This document shows, piece after piece, positions 15,201 through 21,341 of a DNA stretch of 21,527 nucleotides; within the stretch, counting starts at the first letter, position 1; the number at the start of each line of letters is the position of its first letter. Made by a program: the position numbers and the translations under genes. Under the pieces are notes generated by a model. It was not told the DNA's origin. It saw nothing but the letters and a program-made list of their open reading frames with translations, and searched no databases. Origin of the DNA: Candidatus Sigynarchaeota archaeon. Its GTDB lineage: Archaea; Asgardarchaeota; Jordarchaeia; Jordarchaeales; Jordarchaeaceae. The stretch spans positions 1-21,527 of the forward strand of contig JAUQYY010000262.1 of NCBI GenBank assembly GCA_030587505.1. The letters run 5' to 3'.

Positions 15201-15754
15201 AGGAAATACTGAGAAAGAGGGAAGAGCTAATTAAAGAGAGAGAAAGCATCATGGAATTCATAAGGGAGGTGGAGAGGGATAAAAGGAGGAGCTTTCTGGC
15301 GACCTTTTACAGCATTGAACGCAACTTCAAAAGAATATTCTCACGGCTCTCTCCAGGAGGGGAGGGAAGATTTATACTCGAAAACCAGGCAGACCCATTT
15401 CTGGGAGGAGTAGACATCGAAGCCCGCCCCGCGGGTAAGGACGTAAAGAGGATAGAATCAATGTCGGGAGGCGAAAAATCTCTCACAGCCATTGCCCTAA
15501 TACTGGCCATACAACAGTACCAGCCGGCCCCATTCTACGTAATGGATGAGATAGACGCCTTCCTTGACGACGACAACGCGAACAGGGTTGCCGACCTGAT
15601 AAAAGACTTTTCAAGAGAGTCTCAGTTCATAGTCGTATCCCTCAGAGACATCACAATAACGAAAGCGGACAGAGTGTTTGGTGTAGTCTGCCATGACGGT
15701 GTCTCCGATATTGTTTCCCTCAAAATGGAAAGAGAAGGAGATGGAGAACAATGA
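12203..15754 (+). CDS. smc: Chromosome segregation ATPase SMC
   Basis: This 1183-aa SMC protein forms the ATP-driven ring that extrudes and organises chromosomal DNA loops. The N-terminal head has FKSFGKKK, Walker A GPNGSGKS at 33-40 and a Q-loop in VVPQGEIFELIQ near 143-154. A long coiled coil rich in Glu/Lys/Arg runs from about 165 to 520. The hinge, about 530-675, includes IEGIYGTVSEL and the glycine motif VEPGGVMSGGHY. A second coil follows to about 1020. The C-terminal head has signature SMSGGEKSLTA near 1085-1095, Walker B FYVMDEIDAFLD near 1110-1121, and the final VVSLRD. The start is TTG with GGGATGG upstream; an in-frame stop at 12185-12187 excludes longer forms, and VYIKKVVIRGFKSF is the expected N-terminus. 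It overlaps scpA by ATGA. Confidence 0.98.
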   Translation: MVYIKKVVIRGFKSFGKKKITLRLSKGFSAIVGPNGSGKSNLLDAIRFGLGMLSSKSLRVGAFSDLVFTPSKGNKITPAKYAKVSLYFDNSDRRLPIDANTVIIDRQVDRTGKGLYKLNGKTVSRTEIIDLLEIAGISPNGYNVVPQGEIFELIQMGSLERRKLFENIAGIASYDEKKEKAEKELEIAEQNLRENFAQISEVRKVVERLGREREAARKYQQLNEEIKSARAKLVFHQLRTAEKELSKIRSKIENSTRELNALREREKELRKNLEETAERIEEIEKSILEDAGKRIGDLQFELSEKKGIYSEKELSLRYKEEELEKNSERLRNLKQEIVEIERRIEEEERNITELERQETEVEEQIKTKQNILDEINEQITTSDAKFGKIRNKVREIHGEIDKYISKSVSLKTTQEAFRKDIEYISSSINSKKAVIEQIENSLKEAETERKRLEEMVEESGREVEDYTNQLEELQKQQDHIRREVEETEKLIRNIRDEVVTIKAINEERKRLLRGQAAVREILKLRDKGKIEGIYGTVSELGKTDLKYALALEVSAGNRANYIIVENDEVAAKCINFLKNGRIGRASFLPLNRIKPTDIRIPKGDGVIGPAIDLMVFDKKFRPAFEYVFGNVAIVKDLNVARKLDLPRVRKVTIEGDIVEPGGVMSGGHYVGKPTMAFLETEKLPQLEEQLSGLNAIRLELLDKLEKTSNTYLQVRSKREEKEVEQGKHSASLGHLLEQIKEKKSEITKIESDIQKQLKLKEEREKQYEKISQEIEKIDEKVRVLSEEEQSLNRIIEKAEASDLYTQSRRTEAEITSLKEKLSSIRVQIAQSKTKVSEHLKPRIEERRKLAEELEREIQKASQEREKLKTEIEPLLEQISKLEEEKKSFEESISALREEDTRLRHESVVLRNELDATLQKANALELELGKLTVEREHLEASVQELREEAKEFPEFELRDVTKVNVHELRELIRRKEAEKRSLEPVNMLAIQLYEEERARYEEILRKREELIKERESIMEFIREVERDKRRSFLATFYSIERNFKRIFSRLSPGGEGRFILENQADPFLGGVDIEARPAGKDVKRIESMSGGEKSLTAIALILAIQQYQPAPFYVMDEIDAFLDDDNANRVADLIKDFSRESQFIVVSLRDITITKADRVFGVVCHDGVSDIVSLKMEREGDGEQ

Positions 15755-16428
15755 CTGAACAACAGGAAGAACCATTCTGGATACATCCACCGTGGTCACT
15801 GCTAGTTGACACGACACAGACGGCAGAAGACCCTTGGGAGATAGATGTCAGCAGACTTCTGGTTGGATTTCTGGAAAAAATGCGGGAAAAAGAGTTAATC
15901 AATTACAAGGTGTCCGGCAAGGCCCTCTTAACAGCGTCGATTATTCACAGAATAAAATCCGAACTGCTTTTAAAACTCGGACAGAGAGAGGAGGAAAAAA
16001 AAGATAGGGAAGAAGATGTGGACTTGAATCTTCCACCTATTCCCATGCCCTACAGACTAATAAATAGAAAAGTATCCTTGGAGGAGCTTTTGGTAGCCTT
16101 GGAGAGAGTCTTACTGAGCGAAGAAACAAGGAAGGTCGTTAAGAAACCCACAAAAGAAGAGGTTAAACCGGAACCATTTGATTTCGAGCCCTCAAAGTTT
16201 AACATTGAGGAATTCATGGAGCAGATTTACCAGAGAGTCCTTTCCCATGAGGGGGACATAATCAAATTTTCAGAATTAGTGGATAAAAGCGACCCTCTCA
16301 ACATCGTTAGAAACCTGTTAGGCATACTCATCCTAACCCTTAGAAAGAAAATATATGTCTGGCAGGAAAAACATTTCGGGGAGATATACATCATGGAGGC
16401 GGAAAAATGGGAAAGGATGCAAAAATGA
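15751..16428 (+). CDS. scpA: Condensin kleisin subunit ScpA
   Basis: This 225-aa kleisin closes the SMC ring by joining the two ATPase heads. The N-terminal part has the family pattern PWSLLVDTTQTAEDPWEIDV, then SRLLVGFLEKM and SGKALLTASIIHRIKSELLL, which pairs with the SMC neck. A charged linker (EEEKKDREED, then KPTKEEVKPEPFDFE) follows. The C-terminal region from about 155 (FMEQIYQRVLSHEGDIIKF to VWQEKHFGEIYIM) should form the winged helix that caps the other SMC head. The start ATG overlaps the smc stop (ATGA) and the end overlaps scpB by 22 bp, so all three subunits are translationally coupled. Family assignment rests on both motifs and context. Confidence 0.95.
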   Translation: MTEQQEEPFWIHPPWSLLVDTTQTAEDPWEIDVSRLLVGFLEKMREKELINYKVSGKALLTASIIHRIKSELLLKLGQREEEKKDREEDVDLNLPPIPMPYRLINRKVSLEELLVALERVLLSEETRKVVKKPTKEEVKPEPFDFEPSKFNIEEFMEQIYQRVLSHEGDIIKFSELVDKSDPLNIVRNLLGILILTLRKKIYVWQEKHFGEIYIMEAEKWERMQK

Positions 16429-16970
16429 TAATTGAGGCGGCACTCTACGCAGCCGGTAGGCCGCTTTCCCTCGAGAAAATCGCAGAGATAGCTAAAATAG
16501 ATAACTTAGACTATGCTGATGAACTTGTTAGGCAACTTATACGCGAATACGGGGAAAGGGGTAGCGCACTGGAAATCGTTGCTCTACCCGGAAGCAAGTA
16601 CGTTTTGCAGCTAAAGCCAAGCTACTCCAACAAAATTTCAAACGTGGCGTCGCGAGGGCTCCTATCCCTGGGTGAGCTGAAGACCCTCGCGTACATCGCC
16701 CTAAAACAGCCGATAGAGCAGTCAAAGGTGGCAAGGGCTCGAGGCTCACACAGTTATAAGCATATCAAAAAACTGGAGGAGTTGGGGTTCCTGAAATTCG
16801 AGCGAACAGGCAGAACCAAAATCCTAGAGACAACAGAAATGTTCGCAGACTACTTCGGATTCGACCACGAGAAAAGAAGATTAAAACAACAATTAAGATG
16901 GAGAATCAGAAAAGCCGGCATCCAAGCAAGGTTAGACACCCACCCCGAAGCCGCCGAGGAACAACACTAG
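16407..16970 (+). CDS. scpB: Condensin subunit ScpB
   Basis: This 187-aa protein has two winged-helix domains (KITE family) and binds the middle of ScpA as a dimer. Visible cues: IIEAALYAAGRPLSLEKIAE, LVRQLIREYGERGSALEIV, the hairpin GSKYVLQLKPSYS, LSLGELKTLAYIALKQPIEQ, and the second wing KKLEELGFLKFERTGRTKILETTEMFADYFGF. A basic C-terminal tail (KRRLKQQLRWRIRKAG) extends beyond the fold and could touch DNA. The ATG lies inside scpA, with GGAGGCGG about five bases upstream, which supports this start. It ends 15 bp before the convergent hypE stop. Confidence 0.94.
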   Translation: MGKDAKMIIEAALYAAGRPLSLEKIAEIAKIDNLDYADELVRQLIREYGERGSALEIVALPGSKYVLQLKPSYSNKISNVASRGLLSLGELKTLAYIALKQPIEQSKVARARGSHSYKHIKKLEELGFLKFERTGRTKILETTEMFADYFGFDHEKRRLKQQLRWRIRKAGIQARLDTHPEAAEEQH

Positions 16971-16985
16971 TAGCCTTAGGTTTAA

Positions 16986-18005
16986 CTAGCACACCCGAGG
17001 AATCGGTTCCCCGTACGGGGTTTCTACTATCCGCTTACCGCCCACCGAAGTGTTCATGATTACGAATCCTGGTTTATCATTTTTGACTTCTCCTATTATG
17101 CGGGCGTTCTCACCGTATCTCGTTTTTCTTATCGCTTCGAGAGCCTCCTCCACTCGGTCGCTTTCTATGGCTATGAGTGCCCTCCCCTCGCAGGTTACCT
17201 CAAGGGGATCTATGCCCAGCATCTCCGAGGCCGCGACCACCTCGCGGCGGATGGGTAACTCGTCTTCATCTATGTAAATCGTGGTTTTGGATTTCTTCGC
17301 GATATCGTTAAGAGCTGAAGCCAAACCGCCCCTCGTGGGGTCCTTCATCGCGGTTACCCCGCCTATTCTGAGAACCTTCTCGATGATGTTCCAGATTGGT
17401 GCCACATCGGATTTGAGCTCCGTTTCAAAACTTATACCCTCCCTAGCGGCTAGGAGAGCCACACCGTGGTCGCCTATGGTTCCAGTTATTATTATTTTGT
17501 TTCCAGGTTTGACCCCAGTGTCACGAATTATCTTACCGTGTTCAACTATCCCCACCCCCGTTGTGGCGGCGACAATCTTGTCAATGTGACCGTGAGGCAT
17601 GACTTTAGTGTCGCCTGAAATTATTGGCACACCGGCCTCCTCGCTCGTGTCGTTCATGGATTTCAGTATGCGGTTCAAATCGTCCAACGGGAAACCCTCC
17701 TCGATTATTAGAGCACAAGTAATGGCCACAGGCCTCGCGCCCATAACCGCGATGTCATTCACAGTTCCGGATATTGAAAGCCTGCCCAAATCACCACCGG
17801 GGAAGAAAATCGGATCCACGGTGTGCCCGTCAGTGGAAATCACGATATCGATGTCTCCATAGGGAATGCTTCCCCCATCGTCCAGTTCATCCAGTCCTAC
17901 GCCACCCGGCACGCTTCGCTTCTTCAGGGAGGGAAGTATGGTTTCTTTTATGAGGCGGCCCATGGCTGTGCCGCCTGCACCGTGCGCCAATTCTATGCGA
18001 CTCAT
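16986..18005 (-). CDS. hypE: Hydrogenase maturation protein HypE
   Basis: HypE takes a carbamoyl group from HypF onto its C-terminal cysteine and dehydrates it to a thiocyanate, the source of the cyanide ligands of [NiFe] hydrogenase. It belongs to the PurM/ThiL ATP-binding superfamily. At 339 aa it has normal length. Key features: IELAHGAGGTAMGRLI at the N-terminus, DELDDGG and STDGHTVDPIFFPGGDLG, the GTVNDIAVMGA segment, SGDTKV, AMKDPTRGGLASALN, and the required C-terminal PRVC with C339 as the last residue. The ATG has GAGG eight bases upstream. HypA lies about 620 bp away on the same strand with eS8 between; the other hyp genes and the hydrogenase are not in the window. Confidence 0.97.
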   Translation of the reverse strand: MSRIELAHGAGGTAMGRLIKETILPSLKKRSVPGGVGLDELDDGGSIPYGDIDIVISTDGHTVDPIFFPGGDLGRLSISGTVNDIAVMGARPVAITCALIIEEGFPLDDLNRILKSMNDTSEEAGVPIISGDTKVMPHGHIDKIVAATTGVGIVEHGKIIRDTGVKPGNKIIITGTIGDHGVALLAAREGISFETELKSDVAPIWNIIEKVLRIGGVTAMKDPTRGGLASALNDIAKKSKTTIYIDEDELPIRREVVAASEMLGIDPLEVTCEGRALIAIESDRVEEALEAIRKTRYGENARIIGEVKNDKPGFVIMNTSVGGKRIVETPYGEPIPRVC

Positions 18006-18035
18006 CAGAAACGCCTCGGTTTGACGTTATCCGGA

Positions 18036-18050
18036 AAAGCTTATATTACT
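18036..18050. promoter_or_regulatory. Shared TATA region between hypE and eS8
   Basis: The plus strand reads AAAAGCTTATATTACT, a purine-rich BRE followed by TTATAT. This would start transcription near 18070, about 50 nt before the eS8 ATG. On the minus strand the same site reads GTAATATAAGC, which would start hypE near 18018, just before its ribosome binding site. A single element may serve both genes. Confidence 0.5.
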
Positions 18051-18120
18051 TATCATAAAACTCTTGGATAGGAAAAGATAAAAAGCAATTCGCCCAACGG
18101 TTTAACTCCGGTGATCAGTT

Positions 18121-18507
18121 ATGGTTATTTGGCAGGCGAGATCTAGGCGTAAACCTACTGGAGCTAGGCTGAAACCCTTCTGTAGGAAGAGAAAAAGGGA
18201 GTTAGGAAGGGAACCAACGAGAACCAGATTAGGTGAAGAGAGTAAGAAGATTATTAGAACCAGAGGGGGAAACAGGAAAATCAAACTGGTCTCAAGCCAG
18301 TACGCGAATGTAACCAATCCGAAAACAGGAAAGACCAAGAAAGTGAAAATCCTCGACGTGGAGGAGAATCCAGCGAACATCGACTTCTCTAGGAGGGGTG
18401 TGATCACCCGCGGGGCAATAATCAACACAGAAGCAGGAAGAGCGAGAGTTACGAGTAGACCAGGACAGACAGGAGTGATCAACGCGGTCCTCATCCGAAA
18501 GAGATAG
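18121..18507 (+). CDS. rps8e: Small-subunit ribosomal protein eS8 (S8e)
   Basis: This archaeal/eukaryotic small-subunit ribosomal protein of 128 aa has the short archaeal form. Features: WQARSRRKPTGARLKP at the N-terminus, the basic RKRKRELGREPTRTRLG stretch, TRGGNRKIKL, and NVTNPKTGKTKKVKILDVEENPAN. Near the end are TRGAIINTEAGRARVTSRPG and the final GQTGVINAVLI. The charge is strongly positive, as expected for rRNA binding. The ATG has GGTG seven bases upstream. It is a single gene between the two hyp genes on the opposite strand, with a T-run (GGAGTTTTTTC near 18546) downstream that may end the transcript. Confidence 0.97.
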   Translation: MVIWQARSRRKPTGARLKPFCRKRKRELGREPTRTRLGEESKKIIRTRGGNRKIKLVSSQYANVTNPKTGKTKKVKILDVEENPANIDFSRRGVITRGAIINTEAGRARVTSRPGQTGVINAVLIRKR

Positions 18508-18628
18508 TGCCTACTTCTGGAGAAGAAACACAAACCACTTTCTAATTGGAGTTTTTTCAGCGGATGCAACTCGTTAACTGGTATCTTCGAAATCGGATTA
18601 GAATTGCGTTATGGTTTTAGATGAGGGT

Positions 18629-19036
18629 CTAATTCTGCGGGTTTTCTTCCTCGACCTCTGCTTTGATATTTTTTATGTTTAATTCCCTGCCGCCGATAAT
18701 TTCAGTGTTGCCGCTATTACACTTCGGACACTTGGCGGTGAATCCCACGAGTGGTAGGAGGTGGGCTTTTTTCTGGTCCTCCTCGGTGAGAGCGTCCCCG
18801 GAGTACCCGCAATCGTTGCAGTGGAGTCTACCTGGGACGATTATAATGTTGAGCTTGGAGCCTTTCAGTGGAGTATTATCGGAAGCTATTTCGAACAGAA
18901 ACCTCAACTGATCAGGGTTTATGAAGGTGAATTGACCGATCTCAACGTTAATCTCGAGTATTTTTTTCACGTTGTTTGCTTCCGCTACCCTCGTCACAGT
19001 TTCTACGATAGAAACAGCCGTGGAGAATTCGTGCAA
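18629..19036 (-). CDS. hypA: Hydrogenase nickel chaperone HypA
   Basis: HypA delivers nickel to [NiFe] hydrogenase together with HypB. From the TTG at 19036 the protein is 135 aa and starts M-H-E-F, placing H2, the essential N-terminal nickel ligand, at position 2. The frame is open to GTG at 19048, but GTGGTG there makes a ribosome binding site six bases before the TTG, so the longer form (MVLLLHEF) is unlikely. The zinc site has C73-ND-C76 and C103-PK-C106. The 26 residues between the pairs are more than the ~13 of bacterial HypA, in line with longer archaeal forms. SRP19 is divergent. The gene is separated from hypE by the oppositely oriented eS8. Confidence 0.95.
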   Translation of the reverse strand: MHEFSTAVSIVETVTRVAEANNVKKILEINVEIGQFTFINPDQLRFLFEIASDNTPLKGSKLNIIIVPGRLHCNDCGYSGDALTEEDQKKAHLLPLVGFTAKCPKCNSGNTEIIGGRELNIKNIKAEVEEENPQN

Positions 19037-19146
19037 TAATAACACCACGAAACTTAGGAATCAGCAAACTTAAAAATATTGTCGAGGATATATACGCTGA
19101 TATTTCGGTTCCAGCTGAGATTTTTGACCTTCAATGGTGTATTAGT

Positions 19147-19461
19147 ATGAGAAAAAGAGACAAAATAATACTGTACCCAGAATACTTCGACTCGAGGCTT
19201 CCCCGAGGAAGGGGACGCAGAGTGCCGCTCAGCATGTCTGTTCAAAATCCAACAATAGAGGAGCTTGCACTAATCTCAAAAAGACTGGGTTACGGTTTCG
19301 AGATGGATCCAGAGAGCGCACACCCGAGCAACTGGTGGAATAAACGGGGAAGAATCCTCATCACCAAAGACAATTTGAAGAAGAATGAGGTGATTAGGAC
19401 CATAGCCAGAATACTCAGCAAGGCTAGAAAAAGGAAAAAAGAAAGAAAGCAAAAAAGATAG
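19147..19461 (+). CDS. srp19: Signal recognition particle 19-kDa protein SRP19
   Basis: SRP19 binds the tips of helices 6 and 8 of SRP RNA and helps load SRP54, for targeting membrane and secreted proteins. The 104-aa protein has the family pattern IILYPEYFDSRLPRGRGRRV, NPTIEELALISKRLGY, the HPSNWWNKRGRILI strand, and a strongly basic C-terminal tail KARKRKKERKQKR. The ATG is supported by GGTG seven bases upstream. A TATA-like CTTAAAAATATT near 19069-19080 is a plausible promoter in the 110-bp divergent gap to hypA. A terminator-like stem follows the gene before gar1. Confidence 0.96.
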   Translation: MRKRDKIILYPEYFDSRLPRGRGRRVPLSMSVQNPTIEELALISKRLGYGFEMDPESAHPSNWWNKRGRILITKDNLKKNEVIRTIARILSKARKRKKERKQKR

Positions 19462-19475
19462 AGGATGAAAGGATT

Positions 19476-19515
19476 CCGCTGAAGTTTCGACACGCGTGGC
19501 GGGAAGTTTTTATTT
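19476..19515 (+). terminator. Terminator-like stem and T-tract after srp19
   Basis: CCGC at 19476-19479 can pair with GCGG at 19499-19502, with the palindrome CACGCGTG inside. It is followed by GTTTTTATTT at 19506-19515. It lies after the srp19 stop and before the gar1 promoter. Confidence 0.4.
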
Positions 19516-19543
19516 GCAATTATGAAACGATTTTGTGGGCAAA

Positions 19544-19551
19544 GTTTATAA
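19544..19551 (+). promoter_or_regulatory. TATA-type promoter of gar1-tfb
   Basis: GTTTATAA, preceded by GCAAA (BRE-like). Predicted start near 19572, giving a leader of about 25 nt that begins with the hairpin at 19579-19591. Confidence 0.5.
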
Positions 19552-19578
19552 CATTGTAATCCAAGACCAAAATATCGA

Positions 19579-19591
19579 CTCCCGAAGGGAG
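19579..19591 (+). promoter_or_regulatory. Hairpin covering the gar1 ribosome binding site
   Basis: CTCCC at 19579-19583 and GGGAG at 19587-19591 are exact complements around GAA. GGGAG is also the only good ribosome binding site for the TTG start at 19597, so the stem could limit gar1 translation. Regulation is inferred. Confidence 0.4.
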
Positions 19592-19596
19592 CAGAA

Positions 19597-19863
19597 TTGA
19601 GGAGGCTTGGCAAACCCCTGCATCTGACCGCACGCGGCGACCTAATATTCCGCGTAAACTTTACGCCTAGAATCGGCTCGAAAGTAGTAACCAAGAAGGG
19701 GAAAGAGGTTGGCCATATTTTCGATGTTTTTGGACCCGTTAAAACACCCTACGTATCTGTCAAGCCTCAGGTAGACCCCGATGTTGCCGAAAGTTTGGTC
19801 GGCGAAGTTCTATACGAACTCGTGGACAGGAAGAAACGGAGATATCCCAAAAAGAGGAAATAA
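19597..19863 (+). CDS. gar1: H/ACA snoRNP protein Gar1
   Basis: Gar1 is a core protein of H/ACA guide ribonucleoprotein particles, which convert uridines to pseudouridine in rRNA. It binds the catalytic subunit Cbf5 and helps product release. The 88-aa protein is a single six-stranded beta-barrel: LGKPLHLTARGDLIFR, IGSKVVTKKGKEVGHIFDVFG, PVKTPYVSVKPQ, and LVGEVLYEL, ending in a basic KKRRYPKKRK tail. The start is TTG with GGGAG five bases upstream; no ATG lies near. It precedes tfb by 26 bp (gar1 next to tfb is a known archaeal arrangement), so the two are probably one transcript. Confidence 0.93.
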   Translation: MRRLGKPLHLTARGDLIFRVNFTPRIGSKVVTKKGKEVGHIFDVFGPVKTPYVSVKPQVDPDVAESLVGEVLYELVDRKKRRYPKKRK

Positions 19864-19889
19864 ATCTTCGTAAAGGCCTGGTGGTCGTA

Positions 19890-20831
19890 ATGACTGAACT
19901 GGAAAAACAAAGGGAGAGAGAGAATAGTGTTTTTTATTGCCCCGAATGTGATAGCTATGTTTTGATAAGGGATTACGAAAGAGCGGAATTAATCTGCAAA
20001 AACTGTGGGCTTGTTATTAGCGACCACATGATTGACACGGGACCCGAGTGGAGGGTTTTTAACCAGGAGCAAAGAGAAAGGAGGGTGAGGGTGGGAGGTC
20101 CAACCACTTACACTATGCACGACAAAGGATTATCAACGATGATTGATTGGCGTGACAAAGACGGCCACGGAAAAGATTTAACACCACGAAAGAGAGCGCA
20201 GATCTACCGTCTCAGAAAGTGGCAGAGGAGAGTAAGACTATCCGACCCCACCGAAAGGAACCTAGCTTTCGCCCTGTCGGAAATAAGCCGCATGGCGTCA
20301 CACTTAAGACTTTCACAAAACGTTCGTGAAGAAACCGCGATGATATACAGAAAAGCCGTGGAACGCCGGTTAATACGCGGGAGATCCATAGAGGGCGTCG
20401 CAGCTGCGGCGCTTTATGCCGCCTGTAGAAAATGCAGAGTGCCCATAACCCTGGAGGAGGTAGCGGAGATTTCAAGAGTCGGGAAAAAGGAGATAGGGAG
20501 AAGCTACAGGTTCATAGCAAGGGAGTTGAAAATCGAAATACCTCCAGTCAACCCGGTAGAGTTCATTCCAAGATTCATAACCGCCCTAAACCTAACAGGA
20601 CCGGTACAGAAAAAAGCAATCGAACTAATTCGAAAAGCGTACGACAAGGGACTCACATCGGGAAGAGGACCAATGGGCATAGCCGCTGCCGTCGTGTACA
20701 TTTCCAGCATCATACTCAATGAGAGGCGAACACAAAAGGAAGTTTCAGAGGCCGCCGGGGTTACGGAAGTCACCATTAGAAACAGGTACAAAGAACTCGT
20801 GGAAAAATTGAAACTTGAGATAGATATATAA
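19890..20831 (+). CDS. tfb: Transcription initiation factor B (TFB)
   Basis: This archaeal TFIIB homologue recruits RNA polymerase to TBP-bound promoters. From the ATG at 19890 it is 313 aa. The N-terminal zinc ribbon has C17-PE-C20 and C36-KN-C39. The B-reader/linker follows, with IDTGPEWRVF, QEQRERRVRVGGPT and HDKGLSTMIDWRDKD. Two cyclin repeats fill the rest: the first (about 105-200) has SIEGVAAAALYAACR and TLEEVAEISRVGKKEIGRSYRF. The second (about 208-305) has GRGPMGIAAAVVYISS and TQKEVSEAAGVTEVTIRNRYKEL, whose last helix reads the BRE. The frame opens at GTG 19881, but GGTGG there is the ribosome binding site for the ATG. Co-transcribed with gar1. All functional parts look intact, so this is probably the main TFB. 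Confidence 0.97.
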   Translation: MTELEKQRERENSVFYCPECDSYVLIRDYERAELICKNCGLVISDHMIDTGPEWRVFNQEQRERRVRVGGPTTYTMHDKGLSTMIDWRDKDGHGKDLTPRKRAQIYRLRKWQRRVRLSDPTERNLAFALSEISRMASHLRLSQNVREETAMIYRKAVERRLIRGRSIEGVAAAALYAACRKCRVPITLEEVAEISRVGKKEIGRSYRFIARELKIEIPPVNPVEFIPRFITALNLTGPVQKKAIELIRKAYDKGLTSGRGPMGIAAAVVYISSIILNERRTQKEVSEAAGVTEVTIRNRYKELVEKLKLEIDI

Positions 20832-20879
20832 TGAACAGTGAATAATCTCTCTACGAGGTATAGGAGCCAACTTTCTTGC

Positions 20880-20905
20880 ACGGAAATCCCGTATCTTTTC
20901 TTTTT
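20880..20905 (+). terminator. Terminator-like stem and T-rich tract after tfb
   Basis: ACGG at 20880-20883 pairs with CCGT at 20889-20892, followed by ATCTTTTCTTTTTT. The stem is short; the T-rich tract is the stronger signal. Confidence 0.4.
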
Positions 20906-21017
20906 TCGGTTAAAAGCCTTACATCGACTTATGTCTGACACAAGCAATCAACAATGATCCGAACATTAACATGAAATCATGTGAACGGTATTATTTGCTG
21001 TGAGCCAAGAGCTTTGG

Positions 21018-21296
21018 TTATGCGTGCCTTAGGGCTGACTCGAGGGCTTCTATAGCTTTCCTCATGTGGCTTGCGGCTTCAGCAAGGTGTTCGGCTACCT
21101 CACTCTTACCCTCCTCTTCGGCTAGCTTAGCGTACTCCTCTATCTTTTCCAAGTGGCCCGTGTTGTGCTCCACCCAGTGCGAAATCAGAGCCTTTAACCG
21201 GGAAGCCGAATGCAGGTTATTATGATGGTTGTGCCGATGCTCATGTGAATGGTTATTATTTTCACGCTTCTCACGAGGATTGTTTTCACGTTTCAA
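21018..21296 (-). CDS. Small histidine-rich helical protein, possible metal binding
   Basis: This is a protein of about 92 aa without signal peptide or membrane segment. The first ~25 residues are rich in His and Asn (NNNHSHEHRHNHHNNLHS). The rest looks like two helices with HW and EHN..H motifs: LKALISHWVEHNTGHLEKIEEY, then EGKSEVAEHLAEAASHMRKAIEALESAL. It recalls archaeal small proteins with a His tract followed by a similar module, sometimes near metal transport genes, but I cannot name the family safely. Binding of nickel, zinc or copper is inferred from composition. The frame opens at GTG 21305; GGGGGTG there makes a ribosome binding site six bases before the TTG at 21296, which I prefer. 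Two palindromes lie just upstream. hypA/hypE nearby make nickel an attractive but unproven ligand. Confidence 0.72.
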   Translation of the reverse strand: MKRENNPREKRENNNHSHEHRHNHHNNLHSASRLKALISHWVEHNTGHLEKIEEYAKLAEEEGKSEVAEHLAEAASHMRKAIEALESALRHA

Positions 21297-21310
21297 TTCG
21301 TTCACCCCCA

Positions 21311-21341
21311 GAAATTAATTTCGTATGTGTCAAACATGTTT
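21311..21341. promoter_or_regulatory. Paired palindromes upstream of the His-rich gene
   Basis: GAAATTAATTTC (21311-21322) and AAACATGTTT (21332-21341) are both perfect palindromes with centres 20 bp apart, about two helical turns. A TATA-like ATTTTTAAC on the minus strand (21350-21358) would start transcription near 21328, so the pair straddles the start. This is typical of repressor operators; the regulator is unknown. Confidence 0.45.
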
